64,000 bases of DNA from Entomomonas sp945283395 (GCA_946480835.1 CAMLLC010000002.1:310001-374000), one strand, 5' to 3'; shown: positions 15,299 to 24,208, counted from the stretch's first letter. The notes: generated by a model from the sequence alone, not told the origin. Program-made: numbers and translations.

Positions 15299-15675
15299 TG
15301 ATAGAGTACATAACAGTAGCTGATGTTAATAATTACATTGGCAATAGCGACTGGGCAATAAAAGATACTCCAGCAAGATGCGTTCGATTAGCTAACTTAT
15401 GGCTATCTAGCAAGAAGCTGCCAGACATCAATCCAATTCCACCGGAATGGAAGGATGCAGGCTGTGAAATCGCATTAGAAATAGGTAAAGGCAATATCTA
15501 TGCAGATAAACAAACGGGCTTATTAAGTAAGTCTGTTTCTGCTGATACAGTATCAGTTAGCAAAACTTTTTCTAGTGGTGCAACTAGTTATGTGCGTGGG
15601 GAATTGATAGCACTAGACCTGCTTGGTCCATGGCTTATGAATTTTGGTTTAGTGCAGCTTATTCAGAAGGTGTAA
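15298..15675 (+). CDS. Head-tail connector / DnaT-like domain protein
   Basis: 125 residues. IEYITVADVNNYIGNSDWA...RLANLWLSSKK and EWKDAGCEIALEIGKGNIYAD match the 'putative DnaT-like' (gp6 adaptor-like) family found next to major capsid genes. It probably forms the adaptor ring below the portal. Starts in an ATGA overlap with the previous gene. Confidence 0.75.
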   Translation: MIEYITVADVNNYIGNSDWAIKDTPARCVRLANLWLSSKKLPDINPIPPEWKDAGCEIALEIGKGNIYADKQTGLLSKSVSADTVSVSKTFSSGATSYVRGELIALDLLGPWLMNFGLVQLIQKV

Positions 15676-15677
15676 TT

Positions 15678-16022
15678 ATGCGCGACGAAATTTCCAGCGA
15701 AATAGCTGAAGCCTTTGATAGTGATTTAGCCGATGCGGTTAGCGAGTTTTCAGGTAAAAGAGTTATTAAAGGTATCTATGATCCTATAACCGGAACAGCC
15801 GCTGATACAGTAATTAATTATACAGGGCGTGGCGTATTTGGTAGTTATGCATTATCACTAGTTGATGGTGAGTCTATATTGTCAACAGATCAGAAACTAA
15901 CCACACTACAAGCAGAGGTTACAGATGTACCATTAATTAATGACAAGATTAATGGTTTCACGGTTATTAGTGTATCAAAAGATCCTGCGAATGTTTCTTG
16001 GATTATTCAGCTTAGAGCATAG
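15678..16022 (+). CDS. Neck / head-closure protein
   Basis: 114 residues from the ATG at 15678, preferred to an upstream start that would overlap the adaptor gene by 45 bases. Motifs: EIAEAFDSDLADAVSEFSGKRVI, YDPITG, GRGVFGSYALSLVDG, STDQKLTTLQAEVTDVP, and a WIIQLR end. This family appears in Acinetobacter phage annotations under the misleading name glutamate 5-kinase. Its gene order predicts a head-closure role; there is no kinase motif. Confidence 0.65.
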   Translation: MRDEISSEIAEAFDSDLADAVSEFSGKRVIKGIYDPITGTAADTVINYTGRGVFGSYALSLVDGESILSTDQKLTTLQAEVTDVPLINDKINGFTVISVSKDPANVSWIIQLRA

Positions 16023-16023
16023 T

Positions 16024-16464
16024 ATGGCAAAGCAACATCGCATGACTCGCAAATATGGTGGTAAAAATGGTAGTTTTGCAGCCAAGATAGCCTCTTATAG
16101 CGAGAACCTTGAGGATACCGTTAATGCCGCTGTTTTAGCATTATATGGAAACTTGATCAAGGATACTCCTGTAGGCAATCCAAGTATTTGGAAATCTAAA
16201 CCACCTAAAGGTTATGTTGGCGGTACCGCTAGAGCTAACTGGAAAATTGTAGAAACTCCAGATGATAAGGTTATCAATTCTACAAGCATTCCAGATGTTC
16301 CTAGCTTGCCAAGAGGATGGAGTAAGCTTTATATCATTAATAATGTTCCATGGATAATACCGCTTGAGTACGGACATTCTACACAGATAGAAGAAGGGTG
16401 GATTAGAAAGAACGTTGATCGTTTTCAACAAATTGTTAGGGATGTGTTAAGTGAAAGATCTTAA
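16024..16464 (+). CDS. HK97-gp10-like neck/tail-completion protein
   Basis: 146 residues from the ATG at 16024, directly after the previous stop. KIASYSENLEDTVNAAVLALYGNLIKDTPVGNP, a GGTARANWK segment and VPWIIPLEYGHSTQ fit the gp10-type minor neck protein. It overlaps the next gene by 14 bases. Expected to act at the head-tail interface. Confidence 0.75.
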   Translation: MAKQHRMTRKYGGKNGSFAAKIASYSENLEDTVNAAVLALYGNLIKDTPVGNPSIWKSKPPKGYVGGTARANWKIVETPDDKVINSTSIPDVPSLPRGWSKLYIINNVPWIIPLEYGHSTQIEEGWIRKNVDRFQQIVRDVLSERS

Positions 16465-16837
16465 TAGTGCATTTATGGTAGCTATTGATGGAATATTACC
16501 CTACCAAATCAAATATGAGGGAAAGTTATTTAAACCACCAGATAATGCCCCCTGGTTAGAGGTAAAGGTAATTCCAACAACTAATAATCCATTACAGACT
16601 GTAGAGAAATTAGGTGGAATACTGCAGTTAGATATAAATCATCCATTAGATACAGGATCTCCTAAGATTTTAGAAGATGCTGACAAGGTTAAGGCCAGGC
16701 TTAAACCTCATTCCAGATTTGAATATAACGGGCAATCATTTACAGTTAGAAAGGTTGAATATAGCCAGATACTAACTAAAGATAATTACCATGTTATTCA
16801 CTTATCAATTTACTACAAAGCAGTTATTAATTTTTAA
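16451..16837 (+). CDS. Tail terminator-like protein (DUF4128-type)
   Basis: 128 residues with GTG start inside the preceding gene. FMVAIDGILPYQIKYEGK, APWLEVKVIP and GILQLDINHPLDTG fit the DUF4128/gpU-like terminators that cap the tail tube. Position between the gp10-like gene and the tail tube gene agrees. Confidence 0.72.
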   Translation: MKDLNSAFMVAIDGILPYQIKYEGKLFKPPDNAPWLEVKVIPTTNNPLQTVEKLGGILQLDINHPLDTGSPKILEDADKVKARLKPHSRFEYNGQSFTVRKVEYSQILTKDNYHVIHLSIYYKAVINF

Positions 16838-16866
16838 CTATTGCCGTGAGGCAAGAGAGGTAATAT

Positions 16867-17628
16867 ATGGCTACAGCAAACAATTTATTTAGTTTGCAGG
16901 GTAAGTTCTTTACAGTACAGCGCGATAAAAACAATGCGGTTGACTTAAAAACTAAAACATGGCTAGGAAACGTGGAAGAAGCCACGCTTGAAATAGCAGT
17001 CGAGAAAGAGGATAAAAAGGAATCTTTTTCAGGACAACGCGGTATTTACGGCACCATCATTACTGAAAAAACAGTCACATTAAATATGACATTAGACGAG
17101 TGGCTTCCAGAAGTATTGGCGTTAGGTTTATTCTCAAAGCAGGTCGATGTACCTAGTAAAACAGTCACAAGTGAAGCATTTCCTAGCGGCTTAACAAAGG
17201 ATGACGTGGTCAGTCTCGACGGGTTATTCGTTTCAGAAGTTATTTTAACTGATTCGGATAGTAAAGTTCTTGTAGAGGGTGAAGATTACATCGTTAGCTC
17301 TACTACAGCTGGCGAGATCAAATTGTTAAAAGCCATCGCAGCACAACCTGTAACGGCTTCTTATAAAACTGCTGATACAACATCATTAGCCTTTTTATCA
17401 GAAGTACAAGCGCCTGAGCGATTCTTAATATTTGAGGGTATCGATACTCAGAATAATAAGAGTGTTTATCTTGAACTTTATCGTGTGCAATTTGAACCCA
17501 CTAGCAGCTTTGGCTTAATCAATGAGTCCTTTGGTACGTTGCCTCTTGTTGGAACCTTACTTATTGATTCAGAGCGTTTAGATAACTCTTTATTAGGCGG
17601 ATATGCTCGTATCGTAACTAAGGAGTAA
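16867..17628 (+). CDS. Major tail tube protein
   Basis: 253 residues. Beta-rich sequence with KFFTVQRDKNNAV, WLGNVEEATLEIAVEKEDKKESFSGQRG and RFLIFEGIDTQNNKSVYLELYRVQF, characteristic of the tail tube (TTP) family in siphophages. It forms the stacked hexameric rings of the tail. Followed by the frameshifted chaperone gene, as in lambda-like order. Confidence 0.82.
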   Translation: MATANNLFSLQGKFFTVQRDKNNAVDLKTKTWLGNVEEATLEIAVEKEDKKESFSGQRGIYGTIITEKTVTLNMTLDEWLPEVLALGLFSKQVDVPSKTVTSEAFPSGLTKDDVVSLDGLFVSEVILTDSDSKVLVEGEDYIVSSTTAGEIKLLKAIAAQPVTASYKTADTTSLAFLSEVQAPERFLIFEGIDTQNNKSVYLELYRVQFEPTSSFGLINESFGTLPLVGTLLIDSERLDNSLLGGYARIVTKE

Positions 17629-17630
17629 TT

Positions 17631-18038
17631 ATGGCTAAGAAACGTGTTTCTTCAAAGAAGCAAGACGTTAATGAGCTGGATATACTCTTCCCTGAGCGCT
17701 CGGTTGAAATTGCTGGGCGTTCAATAACGGTTAGAGAGTACAGCTTTGTCGAGGGGCAGCGGTTGCTATATCTGGCCGAGCCTTTTATTAAGGAGTTAAC
17801 AGCTTCATTAACTGGTGATATACCATTGTATAGTGATATTCAATTTATAGCCGCTAAGCATATAGACAATATAATTAAATTGATAGCCATCTCTATAGAT
17901 CAGTCTGATGAATGGGTATGCGGGTTAAGTGTTAATGACGGGGAACTACTTAATAATCTATGGTGGTCTGTTAACGGAAATTTTTATATACGCAGTGCAA
18001 TGATAGCCGCCAAGCAGAAAAGGCAGGTGGAACAATAA
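17631..18038 (+). CDS. Tail assembly chaperone, upstream product (gpG-like)
   Basis: 135 residues when terminated in frame. LDILFPERSVEIAGRSITVREYSFVEGQRLLYLAEPF and the following helices match the phage tail assembly chaperone (TAC) family. It escorts the tape-measure protein before tube assembly. A canonical -1 slippery heptamer near its end (17978-17984) allows a longer fusion product. Confidence 0.82.
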   Translation: MAKKRVSSKKQDVNELDILFPERSVEIAGRSITVREYSFVEGQRLLYLAEPFIKELTASLTGDIPLYSDIQFIAAKHIDNIIKLIAISIDQSDEWVCGLSVNDGELLNNLWWSVNGNFYIRSAMIAAKQKRQVEQ

Positions 18039-18244
18039 GCTGGGGGGAGCTTTTTACAGACATAATGTTAAACGGATTTAGCCTAGATCAAATTAGAAAA
18101 TTGACATTGCGTCAAATACAGTTAATTTATAAAAACTTACAAAGGAAAGAACGCCGAAAAATGGCTTCGCATATTACTGCTGTTAGTCTTGGCTTTAACG
18201 GCGGGAAAGAGGCTACAAAGGTCGTTAAAGAATTACAAAAATAA
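17978..18244 (+). CDS. Tail assembly chaperone, -1 frameshift extension (gpGT-like)
   Basis: The heptamer A AAT TTT at 17978-17984 is in frame with the chaperone and of the X-XXY-YYZ type. The -1 frame is open from 17975 to the TAA at 18242-18244. Slippage at codon 118 would add about 86 residues, giving a protein of about 204. The extension contains SWGELFTDIMLNGF, DQIRKLTLRQIQLIYK and RKERRKMASHITAVSLGFNGG, the usual second half of such chaperones. It has no good independent start before an ATG at 18065. Slippage itself is inferred. Confidence 0.8.
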   Translation, partial: KFLYTQCNDSRQAEKAGGTISWGELFTDIMLNGFSLDQIRKLTLRQIQLIYKNLQRKERRKMASHITAVSLGFNGGKEATKVVKELQK

Positions 18245-18306
18245 TTAACAAAACACAAACAATCGGGAACACGAAAGGCACTTCGTTTAATAATTATTTC
18301 AGTTTA

Positions 18307-18437
18307 TACAGGCTAGGGTAGCTCCTGAAAGGGTGGCTGTTTCGCTTCCAGTCGCCTTGCCTGTATCTATTTATAAGTTTCTGGGACTAGGACTGTACAC
18401 CCGAAAAGGCGTAGCTGGTATTCCTATGCCTCCGTCC
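18307..18437 (+). ncRNA. Structured leader upstream of the KilA-N gene
   Basis: Stem TACAGGC (18307-18313) with GCCTGTA (18359-18365) encloses GGTGGCTG/CAGTCGCC (18332-18339 with 18349-18356, two G-U pairs). Downstream, GGGAC...GTCCC encloses GGCGTAG/CTATGCC followed by five T. It occupies the same position as the C4 and C4-like leaders of the other antirepressor genes, but no clear antisense block against the start region could be found by eye. Confidence 0.5.
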
Positions 18438-18514
18438 CTTTTTATCTATCGAATACCAAATATTCGAGAATATCTATAGATACTAATACTGTTAGTTTAG
18501 AGTTTAATGGCTCA

Positions 18515-19042
18515 TTGGTCGGGTTTAACAATGATGGATGGATTAATGCTACATGTATAGCTAAGAAATTTGGCAAGAGGCCAAACGACTGGCTAAGAAT
18601 GGAGGAAACATTAAACTATCTTATTGCATTGCATGATGCGTTAAATTTGAATTACGTCCCTGAGACGTATTTGAATATAATCAATAAGTTAGATAAAAGA
18701 AGCTCGTACTTCAAAAATATGATATTTGATCTATCTAAAAAAACAGTACTCGTTAAAACTAAATCATGCTCTCCTGAAAATGGTGGTGGCACTTGGTTAC
18801 ATCCAAAATTGGCTGTAGCTTTTGCTCGTTGGTTTTCTGTTGAGTTTGCTGTTTGGTGTGACTTAACTATAGATAACCTTATTAATAAAGCTACAGTCAC
18901 TCGTGAAAAAGTTAGCAATATGTTTTCAATGACTTTTGATGAAGCTAAAACAATGGCGAGTTTATCTGGTAAAGCGTTGAGAAGATATAGGGAGGCTAAA
19001 CCGGTTCTAAAAGAAAGGCAGTTAGAGTTACTTTTAGCTTAA
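18515..19042 (+). CDS. KilA-N domain protein (antirepressor-type), start uncertain
   Basis: At least 175 residues. The KilA-N domain is plain: GFNNDGWINATCIAKKFGKRPNDWLR, then NGGGTWLHPKLAVAFARWFSVEFAVWCDLTI. The C-terminus (MASLSGKALRRYREAKPVL) resembles that of the Rha protein at 7435. The only standard start is TTG at 18515, which cuts off the first beta-strand. In-frame coding sequence clearly continues upstream (ISIDTNTVSLEFNGSL) back to a stop at 18374, without ATG, GTG, TTG or CTG. It may use ATA (18470 or 18476), a frameshift from the short ORF at 18426-18479, or be damaged. Confidence 0.75.
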   Translation: MVGFNNDGWINATCIAKKFGKRPNDWLRMEETLNYLIALHDALNLNYVPETYLNIINKLDKRSSYFKNMIFDLSKKTVLVKTKSCSPENGGGTWLHPKLAVAFARWFSVEFAVWCDLTIDNLINKATVTREKVSNMFSMTFDEAKTMASLSGKALRRYREAKPVLKERQLELLLA

Positions 19043-19082
19043 AGAAAAGGGTACTTAAAAGTACCCTGATACAGGTATTAAA

Positions 19083-19436
19083 ATGAGAAGAGACTGGGAC
19101 TTAATCAGAGATATATTAATAGCTATAGAGGAATTACCTGATACTTCTAGTAGATTAAATGCTAATGCTATCAATGGATATGAAGCAGAGATAGTAAGCT
19201 ATCATATGAGTATTTTAAATGAAGCAGGTTTAATCGTGGCGCAATGCTCTAAAGCTAAGCCATTATTTTGCTTCGCTACATCCCTCACATGGTCAGGTCA
19301 TGAGCTCCTAGATAAGATCAAGCAACAGTCAGTCTGGAACAAGGCAAAGAGTCTTATAAAAGAGAAAAGTCTTGATTTATCCTATGATGCACTAAAAATT
19401 GCCTTAGGAGCAATTATTTCTAATTCATTCAGATAA
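19083..19436 (+). CDS. DUF2513 protein
   Basis: 117 residues. MRRDWDLIRDILIAIEELP at the start, then the VSYHMSILNEAGLI helix pair, LTWSGHELLDKIKQQSVWNKAK and a C-terminal LSYDALKIALG are the DUF2513 pattern. The domain is winged-helix-like and widespread near phage and resistance loci; function unknown. Together with the KilA-N gene it separates the tail chaperone from the tail genes, the place where the tape measure would normally be. Confidence 0.85.
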   Translation: MRRDWDLIRDILIAIEELPDTSSRLNANAINGYEAEIVSYHMSILNEAGLIVAQCSKAKPLFCFATSLTWSGHELLDKIKQQSVWNKAKSLIKEKSLDLSYDALKIALGAIISNSFR

Positions 19437-19464
19437 AATTACTCACTTAATGTCGGGAGATATC

Positions 19465-20310
19465 ATGCCGCATATCACTGGTTCAGTAGATAATACTAAT
19501 GGGCAACTAGCTCATTATAATCTATTACAGACCATAAAAGACTTCGCCACAAGTAACGGCTGGGAAGCGTTACGGTACAATACGGACATTGAGAACAGAG
19601 AGCTAATACTTCATAGTAAAGGTTACAGTACCCATGAAGATATTTACGTTATTTTCTACTGTTATCAGAATGCTAATAGTGACTACTATAATCTGGCAGT
19701 AGGCACCTCGCTAGGTTATGTTCCTAGTAACTCAACTATAACTCAGCCTAACGTTATCTTTAGTGGTATTCCAGCACATAATAGACATATAGATTATTGG
19801 ATAACCTTAACGCCTGGCAAAATAGCAGGAGCTTTAAAGGTAGGTACGCCTGTCTATGAATCGTTTTATGCGGGTAAATTCTTACCTTATGCGCGCCCTA
19901 ATCAGTATCCATTGCCTATGATCTGCGCTGGAATGCTCAACGGCACACCCCCTACTCGTTTTAGTGATACCGCCCATTCCATACCCTACAGAGGTAACAG
20001 AGCTAATTTACGGATGTGGTTTAACGACGGCAGTTGGCGAGCGCCCGAAGCATGGCCCTGGAATAACGACCAGCTTACAGGCACTACCACCCATTTAAGA
20101 GATAATGACGGCAAATACTCCTTACAGCGTATTATTTTAAACGATGCAAGCAACGGCTGTTATGGCGAACTAGAAGGAATCTATCATATAACAGGCTTCG
20201 ACAATGTGGTAGAAGCCACCATCACCTTAGAAACAGATACCTGTGTCATTATTCAAGATGTGTCTAGAACAGGCGCTAATGACTATTATGCGTTGAAAAT
20301 GGAGTCTTAA
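19465..20310 (+). CDS. Phage virion structural protein (tail region)
   Basis: 281 residues from the ATG at 19465, which has GGGAG 6 bases upstream; the ATG at 19450 has none. Residues 12-45 (QLAHYNLLQTIKDFATSNGWEALRY...) and the GYVPSNS, WRAPEAWPWN segments suggest a virion protein paralogous in style to the next gene (both describe 'first 30 residues then Gly/Asn-rich beta'). Exact role not known; gene order puts it in the distal tail. Confidence 0.55.
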   Translation: MPHITGSVDNTNGQLAHYNLLQTIKDFATSNGWEALRYNTDIENRELILHSKGYSTHEDIYVIFYCYQNANSDYYNLAVGTSLGYVPSNSTITQPNVIFSGIPAHNRHIDYWITLTPGKIAGALKVGTPVYESFYAGKFLPYARPNQYPLPMICAGMLNGTPPTRFSDTAHSIPYRGNRANLRMWFNDGSWRAPEAWPWNNDQLTGTTTHLRDNDGKYSLQRIILNDASNGCYGELEGIYHITGFDNVVEATITLETDTCVIIQDVSRTGANDYYALKMES

Positions 20311-20311
20311 T

Positions 20312-21244
20312 ATGGCTTTTTATATGGGAGTCGCTAATACAGCAAGTACATTACTTACAGCTTTGATCAATAACTGCACTGCCAATAGCTGGGTTAATAA
20401 TAATGGTATTTTAAATAAAACAGGATGTTATATAAAACCCTACGTCACAGATAATACCCTAGCCATAGCAGGCGGTACGGGCCAAAGTGGCAGTGCTCTC
20501 ACTGGAACTGTTCTGCCTGAAAATAACTGCCCTGTTTCCTTTGCTGGTGTTGATATTAAAATCACTTATCCTTTGACTTATTATCTGCACATTTTCGACA
20601 CAGAAGTCTACATGCTAATTAATTACAACGTTGATTTTTGGTCATATATAGCTTTTGGACAAAGTCCTGCTGCGTCGCCCGGAACGGGCAATTGGTATAG
20701 CGGAACAGGTAACGGCTCAGCTATCTTTCCTAGCAAAAATACAGCTAATCGCGGAAGTGATGGCTGCATTCAATTAATGATGTTTCCTCACTTCTCAGAC
20801 CCCTGGACGGGAAGTGTCTACATACAGGCATTTAATTCATTTATTCAGCACGGGTTTGATGGTAACAGCTGGTCGTGTGGTGGCGCAGGCGTAGGTTCTA
20901 GCAGCGGTGGTATATCTGCTAGTGGGGCATCAATGGCTATGGGGACATTACCTATTAAGCCTTTATTAAATAGAATCCCTAATGCTTGGAATGGAGAGGC
21001 TATTTTATTACCTATTACGCCTATTGTTTATCGCCCAGAGGATAGGCGATCAATAGTTGGCAACATTAAATATGCATACTACACACGAAATGATAATTAT
21101 GAGCCTGGACAAATTATTACCATTGGTAATTTGAAATACAAAGTTTATCCCTGGCTGAAAAAGAACAGTCAAGATAGAAATGCCGCTAATGATAAGACGC
21201 ATAGTGGAACATTTGCCTTAGCTGTTTTATACGACGGTGATTAA
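20312..21244 (+). CDS. Phage virion structural protein (tail region)
   Basis: 310 residues, starting one base after the previous stop. N-terminal MGVANTASTLLTALINNCTANSWV parallels the start of the upstream gene. Long Gly/Ser/Asn-rich stretches (GTGQSGSALTG; GAGVGSSSGGISASG) suggest a beta-rich fibre-like or tip-decorating protein. Not recognised beyond that. Confidence 0.55.
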   Translation: MAFYMGVANTASTLLTALINNCTANSWVNNNGILNKTGCYIKPYVTDNTLAIAGGTGQSGSALTGTVLPENNCPVSFAGVDIKITYPLTYYLHIFDTEVYMLINYNVDFWSYIAFGQSPAASPGTGNWYSGTGNGSAIFPSKNTANRGSDGCIQLMMFPHFSDPWTGSVYIQAFNSFIQHGFDGNSWSCGGAGVGSSSGGISASGASMAMGTLPIKPLLNRIPNAWNGEAILLPITPIVYRPEDRRSIVGNIKYAYYTRNDNYEPGQIITIGNLKYKVYPWLKKNSQDRNAANDKTHSGTFALAVLYDGD

Positions 21245-21248
21245 TTAG

Positions 21249-22940
21249 ATGGCTGATAAACTGGGAATCTTGACAACTTCTCCTATAGGGGGCATTTCAA
21301 ATAGCTATCTTGCAAATGGCTTTTATAATTTTGGTGGTAACTGGCATCCCTATAGCCAATCACGATCTAACGCTTCATTATTAGGCAGAGTCAACTTCCA
21401 CTATCCAGTTAACGCACCGCATAGAGAACTACTAGCACAGATTACGCCTAGCTATAGTGACATTTTTTACCATAGGCTACACCTGATCCCTCAAAGGATT
21501 GATCTAGGTAACGTCGTTAGTACGCAAGAATTTAATCTTTATGCGTGGAACGCGCATTTTCAGCCTAAACGTTTAACCGCTATCAGCGGTGCTAGCGAGG
21601 GCATCACTATAGAAGGTAAACAACCGCCTTACACATATAGCCCGTTAGAAGAACAAAATTACAAAGTACTCGTATCCCCTAGCGGGCCAAGTATTATTAA
21701 CGATATTGTGATCTTCAATTTTACCGAAGAAAGCCCTAGTATTTCTATTACGGGTAACCGAGTGGTAGCGTTTTCCTTCATGCCTAACTGGGCAGAAGAC
21801 GGCATCACAGAGCGTTTAGAATGGTCAACCGACATACTAAAAAGTGCCAGCGGTATTGAGCAACGCAGTGCTTTATATTTAACCCCTAGACGTTATTTTA
21901 ATGGCGAGTTTTTAATTCATGCCAGCGACAAACAACGCTTTAATAACATGCAGAGCTGGGGCGCTAAAATCTGGGCTATACCTTTATGGCCCTATATCCA
22001 GCAAATTAAAACAGCACTTATAGCAGGAGAAAGCACAATTCTCTGCGCTACAGAAGATATGGAATTTTCCGAAGGTACACTGATTATCCTATGGTGTGGC
22101 GCCAATGAGTACGAAGTAGCAGAGATTAAGACGGTTAATAAAGATAGTTTAACTTTAGTCAGACCGCTGTTAAACGAGTGGCCTAGGGGCGCTAGACTTT
22201 ATCCAGCTAGAGTAGCCGAAATTACCAAACAACCCGAACTTACTAGTAAGACTGATAATCTACAAACCTTTAGCGTAGAATTTAGGTTAGCTGAATTAAG
22301 TCATTTTGATGCGGAAGCCCCTGAAAGTAGTTATTTAAATTATCCAGTATTAGAAATTCAACCGGACTGGAGCGAAGACTTAAGCAGTCAATACCAACGC
22401 CTACTCACCACCCTTGATAACGGTATGGCGCTCCCGCGCACAACCGACACTAGTGGTTATAGTTTCTACCTACAAAGCTACAGATGGATAGGAAAAGGCC
22501 GAGCAGAAAGGGCTGCTTACAAGTCACTGCTCTATTTTCTAAATGGACAACAAAAAGCCCTCTGGCTGCCTAGCTTCAGCGATGATCTAACGCCTATTGG
22601 CACTATCAACGCAACGGAGGCGCTTATAAGTATAGAAGAGTGCGGCTACAGTAATTTCGCTAAGAGCGATCCAGATAAAAAACATATAGCTATCTATACA
22701 AACGACGGTCGCGTGTTTTATAGACAGATAATGAATAGCGAAATTAGAGGAACTACTGAGCGTTTGTCCATCAGCGCTCCTTTAGGTAAGCAAATCTTAG
22801 CAAAACAAATAAGACGCATCAGCTATTTAAGACTCTGCCGTAGTAATAGTGATTCAATCGAAATAAACCACCTCACAGATAGCTTAGGGGTAGCCCGCTC
22901 AAACTTAACCTTTACGAGAGTAAGAGATAATGAATTATAG
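21249..22940 (+). CDS. Large tail protein (distal tail component)
   Basis: 563 residues, mostly beta-strand-like. It precedes a BR0599-family gene, overlapping it by 11 bases, so it belongs to the tail-tip module (position of a distal-tail or gpM-like protein). The section WGAKIWAIPLWPYIQQI...ESTILCATEDMEFSEGTLIILW and the KALWLPSF stretch near 435-445 resemble phage tail proteins found upstream of DUF2163-type genes. No catalytic motif seen. Confidence 0.65.
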   Translation: MADKLGILTTSPIGGISNSYLANGFYNFGGNWHPYSQSRSNASLLGRVNFHYPVNAPHRELLAQITPSYSDIFYHRLHLIPQRIDLGNVVSTQEFNLYAWNAHFQPKRLTAISGASEGITIEGKQPPYTYSPLEEQNYKVLVSPSGPSIINDIVIFNFTEESPSISITGNRVVAFSFMPNWAEDGITERLEWSTDILKSASGIEQRSALYLTPRRYFNGEFLIHASDKQRFNNMQSWGAKIWAIPLWPYIQQIKTALIAGESTILCATEDMEFSEGTLIILWCGANEYEVAEIKTVNKDSLTLVRPLLNEWPRGARLYPARVAEITKQPELTSKTDNLQTFSVEFRLAELSHFDAEAPESSYLNYPVLEIQPDWSEDLSSQYQRLLTTLDNGMALPRTTDTSGYSFYLQSYRWIGKGRAERAAYKSLLYFLNGQQKALWLPSFSDDLTPIGTINATEALISIEECGYSNFAKSDPDKKHIAIYTNDGRVFYRQIMNSEIRGTTERLSISAPLGKQILAKQIRRISYLRLCRSNSDSIEINHLTDSLGVARSNLTFTRVRDNEL

Positions 22941-23754
22941 CCAGATTGAAAAAAGTATCGCCACGAGGCAACCTGTTAGGCTTTACGAATTTAGTCGTGG
23001 CGCTTTACGGTGGCTCTACAACACCAGCTCTGAATCAATTAAAAGACAAAATAAGTTATTTAAATCATTAGCTGGTGGGTTAAGCGATCAAGGGATTATT
23101 ACCTCTGACGGTGGACAAAGTGATAATTTTACAATAATAGCACCTCCAGATATTGAAATTGCTACACTCTTCTTAAACATGCCGCCTAGTTCAAGAATAA
23201 ATTTAACAGTCTACAACACCCACATAGGAACCAATGACATTATTCCTTGTTGGTATGGGACGGTCATTGGCATCAACTACTCAGAAAATGATCGCATTAA
23301 AATTACATCTCAAACCACAGATGCAATGACCAATAAGCCGGGAGCCACTGAAGTTTTTACCAGACAATGCAATACACTAATCTACAGTAAAAAATGTCAA
23401 GTAAACAAAGAAGACTACAAAATACTTGGCAACATTTTACAGACTTCTATCACTACAGTAGACGTAGTAGCTGCGGAAAATCTACCTGATGGCTGGTTTA
23501 ATGGTGGTTTTTTTGAATACAGCATAGGAGATGGAGAGCAGGATCGCCGCTTTATCGAATCGCACCTAGGTAAAACACTTACCTTATGGGGCGGTACACA
23601 AGGCTTACGGATAGGACAAGCCGTCAGTCTATATCCGGGGTGCAACCGAACTACAACTGATTGCACTAACAAATTCAGCAATATCCTAAATTATCAAGGA
23701 TTTCCCCATATTCAAGGACGCTCGCCCTTCGACGGCAAGCCCGTTGGTTGGTAG
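22930..23754 (+). CDS. Tail tip protein, phage BR0599 / DUF2163 family (gpL-like)
   Basis: 274 residues. The C-terminal half contains four cysteines in two pairs, RQCNTLIYSKKC near 148-160 and YPGCNRTTTDC near 235-245, followed by FSNILNYQGFPHIQG, the BR0599 signature. In lambda gpL the equivalent cysteines hold a 4Fe-4S cluster, so a metal cluster is likely here too. It links the tail tube to the tip protein. Confidence 0.85.
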   Translation: MNYSQIEKSIATRQPVRLYEFSRGALRWLYNTSSESIKRQNKLFKSLAGGLSDQGIITSDGGQSDNFTIIAPPDIEIATLFLNMPPSSRINLTVYNTHIGTNDIIPCWYGTVIGINYSENDRIKITSQTTDAMTNKPGATEVFTRQCNTLIYSKKCQVNKEDYKILGNILQTSITTVDVVAAENLPDGWFNGGFFEYSIGDGEQDRRFIESHLGKTLTLWGGTQGLRIGQAVSLYPGCNRTTTDCTNKFSNILNYQGFPHIQGRSPFDGKPVGW

Positions 23755-23762
23755 GAGTTTTT

Positions 23763-23993
23763 ATGTTTTCATTCGTAGCGATAGCTTTATCTTTAATTGT
23801 CTCCATATTCAATAAACCTAAAACGGCCGCACAAAAGCCCCAAGCTTTCAATAGCGAGGCGTTTCCTAAATGCGATGATGGGACCACCAAGCCAATCGCT
23901 TTCGGTCAGGTTAAAACTAAGGACTTTACCGTTCTCTGCACGGGTGCCTTTAGGACAATGGCTATCAAAACCAAAGGCAGTAAAAAAGGTTAA
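23763..23993 (+). CDS. Small membrane-anchored tail-tip assembly protein
   Basis: 76 residues from the ATG at 23763 (AGGAG just upstream). One N-terminal hydrophobic segment (FSFVAIALSLIVSIF) is followed by NKPKTAAQKPQAFNSEAFPKCDDGTTKPIAFG. Lambda-like phages have a small gpI-type protein here; similarity is positional only. Confidence 0.6.
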   Translation: MFSFVAIALSLIVSIFNKPKTAAQKPQAFNSEAFPKCDDGTTKPIAFGQVKTKDFTVLCTGAFRTMAIKTKGSKKG

Positions 23994-23995
23994 CC

Positions 23996-24208
23996 ATGAA
24001 TATTACCTTGCAACATATCAGAACGGTACCTAGCTTCAACAATAAGCAAGGGTTCTGTGCCGATAAAACAAAGTTATTTTTTAAGCATCATCATCTTAAC
24101 TTTAGGGATTTTGTTAGGCACGGTATCCCAGAAGAAGAATTACTGGCGACTGGCGATGCATTAGCTATTAAAGTGGTTGAGTGGGCACACTCACAGGAGA
24201 ATAATTAA
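23996..24208 (+). CDS. Hypothetical tail-region protein
   Basis: 70 residues ending one base before the large tip gene. QGFCADKTKLFFKHHHLNFRDFVRHGIPEEELLATGDALAIKVVEWA is well conserved-looking (DFVRHGI) and resembles small ORFs preceding tip proteins in related siphophages. Function unknown. Confidence 0.6.
   Translation: MNITLQHIRTVPSFNNKQGFCADKTKLFFKHHHLNFRDFVRHGIPEEELLATGDALAIKVVEWAHSQENN

Noticed and set aside
17978..17984. Nearby AAAAGG tract (18018-18023) as the frameshift site
   Set aside because: It does not fit X-XXY-YYZ in the chaperone frame, while A AAT TTT at 17978-17984 does, and the -1 frame is open from 17975.
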